Source: Blastococcus saxobsidens (GTDB lineage: Bacteria; Actinomycetota; Actinomycetes; Mycobacteriales; Geodermatophilaceae). Taken from it: a DNA stretch of 64,000 bases. Positions within the stretch are counted from its first letter, which is position 1. Each line of letters opens with the position of its first letter. The translations under genes and the position numbers were made by a program. The stretch is taken from positions 62,001 to 126,000 of the forward strand of contig NZ_JAAGWG010000010.1 in NCBI RefSeq assembly GCF_010682065.1. The letters are read 5' to 3'. This document shows, piece by piece, positions 16,437 through 23,595 of this stretch. The notes beneath the pieces are model-generated. The model was not told the DNA's origin. It was given only the letters and a program-made list of their open reading frames with translations, and did not search any database.

Positions 16437-17327
16437 TCACGGAATGTCCTCCGGCACGACGCCGCCCGGGAAGGCGGCGACGGCGGTGGTCGGGCGCGTG
16501 GGATCGGCGAAGGCGGGGGCGTCCAGCTCGCCGGCGCGCAGCGGCCGCAGCCCACGGGTGAGGGCCGCGGCGATGCGGGTCCGCGCGCGGTTCGCGTCCC
16601 CCACCCGGCCCATCTCCAGGTCGTCGAAGTGGACCGGCGGGCCGACGTGGACGCGCAGGACCGGACGCCGGACGACCGCCCGGACCAGGGTGCGCAGCTT
16701 GCCCCAGTCGTTGCCGTACTGGAGCACCTCGTGGGCGCCCCACTGGCTGACCGGGATGACCGGCACCCGCAGACCCAGGGCCAGGCGGGCCATCCCTGTC
16801 CGCCCGCGCTCCGGCCAGAAGTCCGGCGCCAGGCCGACCCGGCCCTCCGGATAGGCGACGACGTGGCCGCCGTGGACCAGGGCGACCTCGGTGACCCGGA
16901 CGGCGTGCCGGGCGAGCTCGGTGCCCCGCTCCACCCGGATGGCGCCGGTGCGCTCCAGCAGCGGCCCGGCCACGGGCGCGGACATGATCCCGCCGGTCGC
17001 CATGATGCGCGGCATCACGCCCACCCGGTGCAGGGCGACGGCGATGACGAACGGGTCGAAGTCGCCGATGTGGTTCGCGGCCAGGAGGAGCGGGCCGCGA
17101 CGGAGCTCCTCGGGGATGCCGCCGGTGACCTCGACCCGCCCGAAGATGCTCACCAGCCAGGGGAAGCGGCTCAGCAGGAACCGCCACACCCACCACGGCG
17201 GGGCCACCGCGATGGCCAGTTCGCGGGCGAACCACTCCGGGTCGTCCGGGCGGACGAGGTCGGCGAGGTCCTGGGGCAGGGGAGGCGTGCGCGGGTGCCA
17301 GCTGCGCAGCCGCTCGCCGAGGCTCAC
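16437..17327 (-). CDS. Lysophospholipid acyltransferase family protein
   Basis: A 296-residue acyltransferase with AANHIGDFDPFVIA (His-x4-Asp) at about residue 85 and VAYPEGRVGLAPDFWPERGRTGMARLAL as the second conserved block, where PEGR replaces the usual PEGT. A hydrophobic WWVWRFLLSRFPWLVSIFG precedes the domain and probably anchors it to the membrane. It is a second PlsC-type enzyme besides the one at 6458. GTG 17327 overlaps the stop of the glycerophosphodiesterase gene as GTGA; GTG 17339 is an in-frame alternative four codons upstream. Pairing with a glycerophosphodiesterase suggests turnover and rebuilding of phospholipids. Confidence 0.85.
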   Translation of the reverse strand: MSLGERLRSWHPRTPPLPQDLADLVRPDDPEWFARELAIAVAPPWWVWRFLLSRFPWLVSIFGRVEVTGGIPEELRRGPLLLAANHIGDFDPFVIAVALHRVGVMPRIMATGGIMSAPVAGPLLERTGAIRVERGTELARHAVRVTEVALVHGGHVVAYPEGRVGLAPDFWPERGRTGMARLALGLRVPVIPVSQWGAHEVLQYGNDWGKLRTLVRAVVRRPVLRVHVGPPVHFDDLEMGRVGDANRARTRIAAALTRGLRPLRAGELDAPAFADPTRPTTAVAAFPGGVVPEDIP

Positions 17328-18100
17328 CGCGGTGTCCACTGGCCGCGCTTCTCCAGCACCTCGCGCAGCATGGCGGGCCGGTCGGTCATGATGCCGTCCA
17401 CACCGAGGTCCAGCATCGCCTCGGCCTCGGCAGGGTCGTCCACGGTCCAGACGTGCACCTGCAGACCACGGGCGTGCGCGGCGGCGATGAAGCGCTCGTC
17501 GACCAGCGCGCGGCCGCCCAGCTGCAGCGGCACCTGGGCGCAGCCGGCCTGGATCCGGACCAGCCCGGCGGCGCGCGGCGAGTAGGACGACAGCCGCAGC
17601 GCGGCGACCCCGCGGGGCCCCAGCGACGTGCACACCGAGGGTCCGAACAGCCGCCGGGCGGCGGCGATCCGCGCGTCGGAGAAGGAGCCCAGGCAGATGC
17701 GGTCGGCCACCTGCATCCGGCGCACCAGCCGGACCAGCGGGGCGAGCACCCCCGCGGCCTTGATGTCGAGGTTGAACCGGACGTCCGGCCAGGCGGCCAG
17801 CAGGTCCTCGAGCCGCACGACGGGCTCCCGGCCGCCGATGCGCGCCTCGCTGATCTGCTTCCACGGCAGGGCGTCGATCCGGCCGGGCTGGGAGGTGACG
17901 CGCTCCAGCGTGTGGTCGTGGAATGCCACCAGGACGCCGTCCGCGGTCACCTGGACGTCGGTCTCCAGGTACCGGTAGCCCATGTCCACGCAGGCCTGGA
18001 AGGCCGGCATCGTGTTCTCCAGGTGCTCGATCGCGCCGCCGCGGTGGGCCATGGCCAGCGGCGTCGGTGCGTCGAGGTAGGCGAACCGCGCGGGGAGCAC
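17324..18100 (-). CDS. Glycerophosphodiester phosphodiesterase
   Basis: A 258-residue GDPD-family TIM barrel that hydrolyses glycerophosphodiesters to glycerol-3-phosphate and an alcohol. Signature motifs: AMAHRGGAIEHLENTMPAF (catalytic His, Arg and the Glu-Asn pair), YLETDVQVTADGVLVAFHDHTLERVT (metal-binding Glu/Asp and second His), and FNLDIK. There is no signal peptide, so it acts in the cytoplasm. It is the first gene of a four-gene minus-strand run (GDPD, acyltransferase, MFS, tdk) joined by four-base overlaps. TAGCGT lies six bases before the GTG start, suggesting a leaderless transcript. Confidence 0.9.
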   Translation of the reverse strand: MLPARFAYLDAPTPLAMAHRGGAIEHLENTMPAFQACVDMGYRYLETDVQVTADGVLVAFHDHTLERVTSQPGRIDALPWKQISEARIGGREPVVRLEDLLAAWPDVRFNLDIKAAGVLAPLVRLVRRMQVADRICLGSFSDARIAAARRLFGPSVCTSLGPRGVAALRLSSYSPRAAGLVRIQAGCAQVPLQLGGRALVDERFIAAAHARGLQVHVWTVDDPAEAEAMLDLGVDGIMTDRPAMLREVLEKRGQWTPR

Positions 18101-18106
18101 GCGTTC

Positions 18107-18112
18107 ACGCTA
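18107..18112 (-). promoter_or_regulatory. -10 element of a probable leaderless promoter
   Basis: On the minus strand TAGCGT lies six bases before the GTG at 18100. Confidence 0.45.
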
Positions 18113-18253
18113 GTGGCAGCGCCCCCGACGCCTGCGGGGCCCCGGCACGGGTGGCCGGGGACGAGCGCCGAGGCGGTGCAGGAGCGCGGTTCCAGGGCGG
18201 CGTTGTGGCGTGTCACCCCCGGCTGTCGGTACCGGCGTCTACCGTCCCGAGGC

Positions 18254-18661
18254 GTGGCACAGCAGCACGCGTCCGGCAGCACGGCGTCCCTCCCCGTCCA
18301 GCCCCTCCCCAGCCGGGGGAGCGGTGAGCACCGCCGCTGCGGCTGGTGCCGCCGGGTGTTGCCCGAGCAGGGTTCGGTCGGCCGACCCCGGCTGTACTGC
18401 GGCCAGGCCTGCCGTCAGCGTGCCTACGAGCAGCGGGCCGCCACCCAGAAGGCCGGACTGCCCGGTGACGTGGTGCTGGTGTCCCGCGCCGACCTCGACG
18501 GCTTGCAGGACCGGTTGTTCCAGCTGCGCTGCGCCTTGGAGGACGTGCAGACCATGCTGGCCGAGCGCCCGACCAAGGCCGAGCTCGAGCGCTCGCTGGC
18601 CGACCTGGTGCATTCCACCGGCCGGCTCGACCGCCTGTGGGTCACCGAGCGCTCGAGCTGA
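18254..18661 (+). CDS. Small zinc-finger-like protein with coiled coil
   Basis: A 135-residue protein of unknown function. A putative zinc site, CGWCRR ... RLYCGQACRQRAYEQR, lies at about residues 31-63: two cysteine pairs in a treble-clef-like pattern ending in a basic helix. The second half (about 85-130) is a leucine-rich helix with heptad spacing (LDGLQDRLFQLRCALEDVQ) that could form a coiled coil. The combination suggests a nucleic-acid-binding dimer, but this is an inference. The first 25 residues are low-complexity. GTG 18254 is the first start that includes the finger; it has no clear ribosome site. Confidence 0.7.
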   Translation: MAQQHASGSTASLPVQPLPSRGSGEHRRCGWCRRVLPEQGSVGRPRLYCGQACRQRAYEQRAATQKAGLPGDVVLVSRADLDGLQDRLFQLRCALEDVQTMLAERPTKAELERSLADLVHSTGRLDRLWVTERSS

Positions 18662-18674
18662 CGACCTCCCGGAC

Positions 18675-18911
18675 TCAGTCCGGGTCGCTGGTGTCGTCGT
18701 CCAGGTCGTCCTGGTCCTGTTCCGGGTTGCTGTTGTCCGGCAGGTTGCCCTGGTCCTCGCTGCCCGGCTCGCCACCGCCGGTGTTCTCGCTGTCGTCGGT
18801 CGTCCCGTCGTTCTGGTCCTGTCCTGCGGCCTGGCAGGCGGTCATCGTGGCGCCACCGCCGAAGAGCGCCAGTGCGGCGAACAAGGCGGCGAGCGGGCGT
18901 CGGATCTGCAT
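18675..18911 (-). CDS. Small acidic secreted lipoprotein
   Basis: A 78-residue protein starting MQIRRPLAALFAALALFGGG, a signal peptide with a basic N-region, followed by a weak lipobox MTAC at residues 23-26. The mature part is about 50 residues of Asp, Glu, Asn, Gln and Gly with almost no hydrophobics (TTDDSENTGGGEPGSEDQGN), so it is probably disordered. Function unknown. Its start lies 45 bases from a perfect inverted repeat with 21-bp arms (18956-19004), which is therefore in its promoter or 5' leader. Confidence 0.65.
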   Translation of the reverse strand: MQIRRPLAALFAALALFGGGATMTACQAAGQDQNDGTTDDSENTGGGEPGSEDQGNLPDNSNPEQDQDDLDDDTSDPD

Positions 18912-19442
18912 GTCCCGACCCTACGAACACCAGCTGCCGACCGCCCGTCGAACCTGCTGCACCCTTGTACTTACGTCACTGTTACGTAAGTACAAGGGTG
19001 CAGCGGGATGGGGGGAGAGGGGCCCTGAGTGCCGCTGGGCGGGATTCGGGCACCGTCGAAGTGCCGATCGACGTACGGCGCCGGACCGAAGATCGACGAA
19101 CGACCATCAAGATCATCAGGGATCAAGATCGACACATGGGGGAGTCGGACAGACCCGGAGCGACTCGACGAGGCGCAGCGGGTCGGAAGTCGACGCACGG
19201 CCACCGAGCGAGAGCCTCGGAAACGGTTGCCGGTGCGACCGACGCTGAGTGCAGGAGCTGCGCGGTCGACGGTGGATCGTCGTCGTCACAGCGACCGCAC
19301 AGCGCAGGGATGATCCAAGATCACCAACCCCTTCCGTGCCCGTGCAGCTGGCGCCGATAATCGACGTTATGTCAACTAATGTGGAGCGGACGCCGGCGCG
19401 AGGCCTCCTGACGCACTCCCCGCCGGTCGCACCGCCCGCACG
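18912..19442. other. Intergenic region with inverted repeat, no gene seen
   Basis: About 530 bases separate the lipoprotein and AlkZ-like genes, both on the minus strand. Apart from the inverted repeat, it is less GC-rich than its surroundings and contains AAGATC four times between 19089 and 19322 (for example ATCAAGATC twice within 25 bases). Open frames here have no recognisable motifs. A TTGACA on the minus strand near 19370 has no good -10 partner. Confidence 0.45.
18956..19004. repeat. Perfect inverted repeat, 21-bp arms
   Basis: Arms GCTGCACCCTTGTACTTAC plus GT, and their exact complement, flank a seven-base spacer (CACTGTT). The inner part is AT-rich against a very GC-rich background. 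There is no T-run. It lies upstream of the small lipoprotein gene. Confidence 0.95.
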
Positions 19443-20525
19443 TCACCGGCGATCCTCGACGGACAGGCCGAGCCAGCCGGCGAGCGCGTCGATCTCGCCT
19501 GCGACGTCGTCCCGCATCTCCCGGGTGAACGGCACGTCCTCGTGGAGGCCGCTGACCACCAGCCGGCCCGTCGCCCGGTCGGCACGGACATCGAGCTTCC
19601 CCACGAGTCGGTCCCGGTGCAGCACCGGCAGGGCGAAGTAGCCCCACCGGCGCTTGCCCGCCGGCTTGTACATCTCCAGCTGGTACTCGAACCCGAACAG
19701 CTCCAGCGTCCGCCGGCGATCGTGCACCAGGCGGTCGAACGGTGAGAGCAGCGCGGTGCGTCCGGTGAACGGCTGCCCGACGGCACCGGGGTCGACCCGC
19801 CAGGTCCCGGCCACGCCCTCGACGGTCGCGGGCTCCCCTGCCTCCCCCACGTCCACCGGCTCGACGGGCACGGAGGCGCCCTTCTGGCGGGCGATCCCCA
19901 GGGCTCGCAGCCGACGTCCGTCCCGCATGCGTCGCGCCTCCTCGGCCGGCACGACCGGCGTCCCGGCCGGATAGACCCGCTCGGCGAGGTCCCAGAGCCG
20001 CTGACGGCCGCGGCGGCCGGCGATCGCCACTTCCCCGCGCATCATCAGGAACTCGAGCATCTGGGTGACGTTGCGGTCGTTGGTCCACCCCGTCGAGGCC
20101 CACGGCACCACGCAGGTGTCCGGGACGTCGCGTGACGGCAGCGGGCCCGCCCGGCCGAGCAGGTCCAGCACGTCCCGCCGGAACCGGTCGTTGACCCGCA
20201 GCCACTCGCGGGAGGCCTCGCGGCCGGGCCAGACGGACATCGCGGCGAGATACAGCCGCAGATCCTCCATCGGGCGGACCATCGCGTTGTGCTCGAAGAG
20301 CGTCCGATCGCGCTCCAGCGCCGTGGTCAGGTGCTCCGGGTGGTAGCCGTCCCCGAGGCGGCTCCACGCGACGAGATCCGCGCTCGGTGCGACGGCGGAC
20401 GTCGGATCGATCTGCAGCAGCGTCAGGTGACGCACGGTTGCCAGCAGGTCCGAGGGCCGCCGGCCGTCCAGCAGCTGCGCGCGCACGGCGATCGCGCGGG
20501 CCTCGTCCCGGCTCAGCCTGTGCAC
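19443..20525 (-). CDS. Winged-helix DNA glycosylase, AlkZ/YcaQ-like
   Basis: A 360-residue protein of the HTH_42/AlkZ superfamily. The start HRLSRDEARAIAVRAQLLDG and HLTLLQIDPTSAVAPSADLVAWSRLG contain the QID sequence at the place of the catalytic Q-x-D motif of YcaQ/AlkZ glycosylases. RWGYFALPVLHRDRLVGKLD near residue 275 is the conserved C-terminal beta domain. Such enzymes excise alkylated or crosslinked bases. Assignment as a glycosylase rather than a generic winged-helix protein rests on the QID motif. GTG 20525 follows TAGGGT by six bases (leaderless). Confidence 0.85.
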   Translation of the reverse strand: MHRLSRDEARAIAVRAQLLDGRRPSDLLATVRHLTLLQIDPTSAVAPSADLVAWSRLGDGYHPEHLTTALERDRTLFEHNAMVRPMEDLRLYLAAMSVWPGREASREWLRVNDRFRRDVLDLLGRAGPLPSRDVPDTCVVPWASTGWTNDRNVTQMLEFLMMRGEVAIAGRRGRQRLWDLAERVYPAGTPVVPAEEARRMRDGRRLRALGIARQKGASVPVEPVDVGEAGEPATVEGVAGTWRVDPGAVGQPFTGRTALLSPFDRLVHDRRRTLELFGFEYQLEMYKPAGKRRWGYFALPVLHRDRLVGKLDVRADRATGRLVVSGLHEDVPFTREMRDDVAGEIDALAGWLGLSVEDRR

Positions 20526-20531
20526 CGCCGA

Positions 20532-20537
20532 ACCCTA
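20532..20537 (-). promoter_or_regulatory. -10 element of a probable leaderless promoter
   Basis: On the minus strand TAGGGT lies six bases before the GTG at 20525. Confidence 0.45.
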
Positions 20538-20598
20538 GCGAGAGCCGGAGCTGTCGCACATTCCGTCGCGACGGAGCCCACCCAGGAATGATCGGTGC

Positions 20599-21189
20599 AT
20601 GCACCGCTCCTGGACCCATGTGGGTCGCTGCTGGACCAACGGCGAGCCGTTCCTCGCTCTGGACTCCGACCTCCTCCCCTCGTGGCGCGGCATGTCGGAG
20701 CAGGCGTACGAGGCGCTGGTGCCGCACCTGGCCTACGACCTCACCGCGGTCGCCGTGGGAACGGGCACCGCAGGGCTGGTGCTCACCGACCCGGAGATCG
20801 GCGACGAGGGCTGGCTGGAGGTGTTCCGCGCCGACGACGGCAGCATCGCCGTCGTCCAGGTGAACGCCGGGGACTACCGCGGCACGCTGGACGCCGCGCT
20901 CGCCTTCCCCACGACCGACGACCAGGAGGGCGACGTCGTCGCGGTGCCCAGCGGGCGGCTGGCTTTCGTCAGCGCGGCTCTGGACGGCACCGGGGAGGAC
21001 GGCGCCTTCCTCCTGCCCGAGTCCCCCGGGCCGACGCCGGTGTCCGACGAGCTGGGCGACGACTCCGCCACCGACGCCAGCCCGCTGCTCGTCGTCCCGC
21101 CGGGTTCGTTCCGGCTGTCGGTCCGCTGGCGCACGGAGCTCTACGCGGACGCCGCCTTCGCACGCTGGCTGCTCATCCGCACGGACTGA
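20599..21189 (+). CDS. Hypothetical protein, possibly Imm21-like
   Basis: A 196-residue soluble protein. HRSWTHVGRCWTNGEPFLALDSDLLPSWRG at the N-terminus, followed by DYxxA-like and VAVGTGTAGLVLTDPE segments, vaguely recalls the Imm21 immunity-protein family, but I cannot confirm it. The C-terminal half (about 130-190) reads like a small beta domain (PLLVVPPGSFRLSVRWRTELY). No toxin gene is adjacent. ATG 20599 is preceded by AATGAT six bases away, which may be a leaderless -10. It is divergent from the AlkZ-like gene with only about 70 bases between. Confidence 0.65.
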   Translation: MHRSWTHVGRCWTNGEPFLALDSDLLPSWRGMSEQAYEALVPHLAYDLTAVAVGTGTAGLVLTDPEIGDEGWLEVFRADDGSIAVVQVNAGDYRGTLDAALAFPTTDDQEGDVVAVPSGRLAFVSAALDGTGEDGAFLLPESPGPTPVSDELGDDSATDASPLLVVPPGSFRLSVRWRTELYADAAFARWLLIRTD

Positions 21190-21269
21190 CCGCCGAGCGG
21201 CGCGACCGATGAATGCCGTGGCTGCCGGCAGTCACACGAGCAGACCATCTCGATCCCGCTGGAGGACCC

Positions 21270-21632
21270 GTGAGCCCGACCATTCGCCCGATCCTCGTCA
21301 CGCCCGACATCGAGCGGCTGCGCGCCTTCTACGTCGAGCTGCTCGACGCCACGGTCGCCGAGCGCTTCCCCGAGGAGGGGCCCGCGTTCTACCTCGGGCT
21401 GCGGATCGGCGACTCCGAGCTCGGCCTCACCGCCGACGCCGCGGTCCAGCCGGGCACGCCCGGCCGGGTCCTGCTCAGCATCGACGTGCCCGACGTCGAC
21501 GCCCTCCTCCCCCGCGTCGAAGAACTCGGTGGCCGCTCCCCCGGACCGTCGAACGACATGCCCTGGGGTCAGCGCGTCGCGCACGTCTCCGACCCCGACG
21601 GCAACGCGCTCAACCTGACGCAGCAGCTGTGA
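21270..21632 (+). CDS. VOC family protein (glyoxalase/bleomycin-resistance fold)
   Basis: A 120-residue protein with paired beta-alpha-beta-beta-beta modules: RPILVTPDIERLRAFYVELLDATV in the first, and RVLLSIDVPDVDALLPRVEELGG then AHVSDPDGNALNLTQQL in the second. The final DPDGNxLNLxQ is the usual closing strand. Members include lyases, dioxygenases and drug-binding proteins; nothing here selects among them, and the metal-ligand pattern is incomplete. GGAGG at 21261-21265 fixes the GTG start at 21270. Confidence 0.85.
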   Translation: MSPTIRPILVTPDIERLRAFYVELLDATVAERFPEEGPAFYLGLRIGDSELGLTADAAVQPGTPGRVLLSIDVPDVDALLPRVEELGGRSPGPSNDMPWGQRVAHVSDPDGNALNLTQQL

Positions 21633-21702
21633 CCCGATCCCCGGTTCCGTCCCTCGCCCGCGGGTAGCGCCTGTCAGGACATCCACGCGCCGAGGAGGAC
21701 GA

Positions 21703-21891
21703 ATGACCGAGCAGCGCCCCGACACCGACGAGAAGCACGAGCCCGGCGGCACCCCCTCCCCCGGGCCGGACAACCTCATCGACAAGCCGGTCACGCCCGG
21801 CGACGACGGCAAGGCCACCACGGTGCCCGGCGTCTACGAGGCCGACGAGGCGGAGCGGGAGCGGGGCAAGGCGGTCAAGCCCGGCAACTAG
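21703..21891 (+). CDS. Small disordered hypothetical protein
   Basis: A 62-residue hydrophilic protein (MTEQRPDTDEKHEPGG start, NLIDKPVTPGDDGKATTVPG in the middle, ERERGKAVKPGN end). Composition indicates disorder. A strong ribosome site, GAGGAGGACGA, precedes the ATG, and codon use is normal for the genome, supporting a real gene. No function is known to me. It follows the VOC gene by 70 bases. Confidence 0.65.
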   Translation: MTEQRPDTDEKHEPGGTPSPGPDNLIDKPVTPGDDGKATTVPGVYEADEAERERGKAVKPGN

Positions 21892-22016
21892 CCGGTTCGG
21901 TCCTGCGGGAGGCCGCCGAGGACGGCGTCCAGGGTCCGGGCCATCCTCGTCGACGGCCGGCCCGGCCTTGCCGCCGATCCAGGTGAGCGACCGCACCGCC
22001 CCCCGGCGCCGCTCCC

Positions 22017-22613
22017 CTACCTGTCGCGCCACCGACGGCCCTGCAGCCACCACTGAAGCCGTGCGGTGATCCAGGGCAGCACCACGTAGACCATCAGCGG
22101 CGTGAGGACCGCCGTCGTCACGAGCACCCGCAGGACCACGTGCCGGTCCGCCAGCGCTGTCCCGAGGGTCACGGTGGCCAGCAGGTTCATCGGGAAGAAG
22201 ACCAGCCAGATGGTCAAGGACTGCTTCCACCGTGGCGGGGCGACGGCGGCCCCGCCGGCGCTGACCTCCTCGACCACCGGGGAGTCGAACCAGCCCTCGA
22301 TGCCCGTCCGGCGCTCGGTGCGCGTCACCTCGGCCAGCCCCTCGCCCGAGCGCAGCCACCACTGCCGTTCGGCGGAGGCCTCCCAGGCCGCCAGCGTCGG
22401 CTGGTCGGCGAAGCGGGCGAGCATGTGCCACTCGTCGGCGTCGCGGCGGGAGCGGACCCAGCCGCCACCGAGGAAGCCGGGAAAGCTCTCGGCCATGCTG
22501 AGACCGGCGCGGATCCACGCCGTCATCTCGCGCACGTGCGCCGGGTCGGCCCGGCGCGTGAAGGACACCGTCACCGGGAGGTCGTCCCGGGTGACAGGTG
22601 CGGACGTCGTCAT
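22017..22613 (-). CDS. ABM-domain protein with two C-terminal membrane helices
   Basis: A 198-residue protein. The N-terminal 100 residues look like an antibiotic-biosynthesis-monooxygenase (ferredoxin-like) domain: PVTVSFTRRADPAHVREMTAWIRAG, FLGGGWVRSR and EWHMLARFADQPTLAAWEAS. The C-terminal part has two hydrophobic segments (LTIWLVFFPMNLLATVTLG and VLVTTAVLTPLMVYVVLPW) and ends in a basic tail. This ABM plus membrane hairpin form is recurrent in bacteria, with unknown function. ATG 22613 is where homology starts. The 125 bases after its stop contain nothing I recognise. Confidence 0.75.
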   Translation of the reverse strand: MTTSAPVTRDDLPVTVSFTRRADPAHVREMTAWIRAGLSMAESFPGFLGGGWVRSRRDADEWHMLARFADQPTLAAWEASAERQWWLRSGEGLAEVTRTERRTGIEGWFDSPVVEEVSAGGAAVAPPRWKQSLTIWLVFFPMNLLATVTLGTALADRHVVLRVLVTTAVLTPLMVYVVLPWITARLQWWLQGRRWRDR

Positions 22614-22737
22614 GCCTCCAATATCGGGCCTCCCGGTGCCCGGGGTGTCACCCGAGGCGGTGTGAGTCCGGACTCCCCGGGTTCGACACCCCCGCCGCTC
22701 CCCCGCCGCTGCCAGGTCGGTGCGCGAGACTCCGGGC

Positions 22738-23442
22738 GTGGAGGCCCTCGCCCGGTTCTGGGAACGCGTGACGGCGACGGTCCCGGATCTCTCGACGACG
22801 GTGCTCCTGGTGACCGCCGCGGCCGCGGCCGTACTCGTCCTCTCCCCCACGCTCTGGCGGCCGGCCCGCAACGTCGTGACGATCGCCCACGAGGGCGCCC
22901 ACGGGCTGGTGGCGCTCGCGGCCGGGCGGCGGCTGTCGGGCATCCGACTGCACTCGGACACCTCCGGCCTGACCGTCTCCGCCGGTCGGCCGACCGGCCT
23001 CGGCATGGTGCTGACCTGCGCCGCCGGGTACATCGGACCCGGGCTCTTCGGGCTCGGCGCTGCCGCCCTGCTGGCCGCCGGGCACGCCATCGGGCTGCTG
23101 TGGGCGCTCCTGCTCCTGCTCGCGCTGCTGCTCGTGCAGATCCGCAACTGGTACGGCCTGTGGTCGGTCCTGGTCACCGGCGGCATCGTCTTCGCCGCCA
23201 CCTGGTGGCTGCCGCCGGCCGGGCAGGCCGTGTTCGCCGCGGTGGCCACCTGGTTCCTCCTGCTGGCCGCACCACGCGCCGTGCTGGAGCTGCAGACGGC
23301 CCGGCGCCGGCGTGGGGGCTCGGACTCCGACGCCGACCAGTTGGCCCGGCTCACGCCCTTCCCGGCGCTGTTCTGGGTCGGCGTCTTCCTGGCCGTGGAC
23401 GTTGCTGCTCTCGTTCTGGGCGCGAGGTGGCTGCTCGGCTGA
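22738..23442 (+). CDS. M50B-like membrane metallopeptidase
   Basis: A 234-residue integral membrane protein with five or six hydrophobic helices. HEGAH at residues 51-55 inside VVTIAHEGAHGLVALAAGRR matches the HExxH zinc site of the Peptidase_M50B family, and GYIGPGLFGLGAAALLA follows as the second conserved membrane block. A few members may take part in regulated membrane proteolysis, but the substrate is unknown. GTG 22738 is used; an in-frame GTG at 22720 would add six residues. The last residues are hydrophobic (LFWVGVFLAVDVAALVLGARWLLG). Confidence 0.8.
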   Translation: MEALARFWERVTATVPDLSTTVLLVTAAAAAVLVLSPTLWRPARNVVTIAHEGAHGLVALAAGRRLSGIRLHSDTSGLTVSAGRPTGLGMVLTCAAGYIGPGLFGLGAAALLAAGHAIGLLWALLLLLALLLVQIRNWYGLWSVLVTGGIVFAATWWLPPAGQAVFAAVATWFLLLAAPRAVLELQTARRRRGGSDSDADQLARLTPFPALFWVGVFLAVDVAALVLGARWLLG

Positions 23443-23461
23443 CCCCGGTGAGACGCGGCTT

Positions 23462-23479
23462 GTTGTTGGGGATAACGGT
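23462..23479 (+). repeat. 18-bp intergenic repeat, copy 2
   Basis: GTTGTTGGGGATAACGGT, identical to copies 1 and 3. It lies between the convergent M50B peptidase and GH65 genes, 20 bases after the peptidase stop, where no promoter is expected. Confidence 0.9.
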
Positions 23480-23595
23480 CGTACACCGTCGAGCTGTCCA
23501 TGTCTGGGCCGGCCTCGGAGTGCTCTGCGAGCGCACTGCCTGCTCCGGGCGCTGGGCAGCACACGCAGAGCGCCCGCTGAACCCCCAGAGCCCGC

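Noticed and set aside
21892-22016. A short minus-strand frame (ATG near 21945) reading MARTLDAVLGGLPQDRTG, like the end of a TetR regulator
   Set aside because: Only 18 residues, with no matching sequence upstream in any frame that I could find; too short to call a relic.
23500-23580. A 26-codon plus-strand frame after repeat copy 2, starting MSGPASECSASALPAPG
   Set aside because: No ribosome site, low-complexity, and it lies in a convergent gene-end region.
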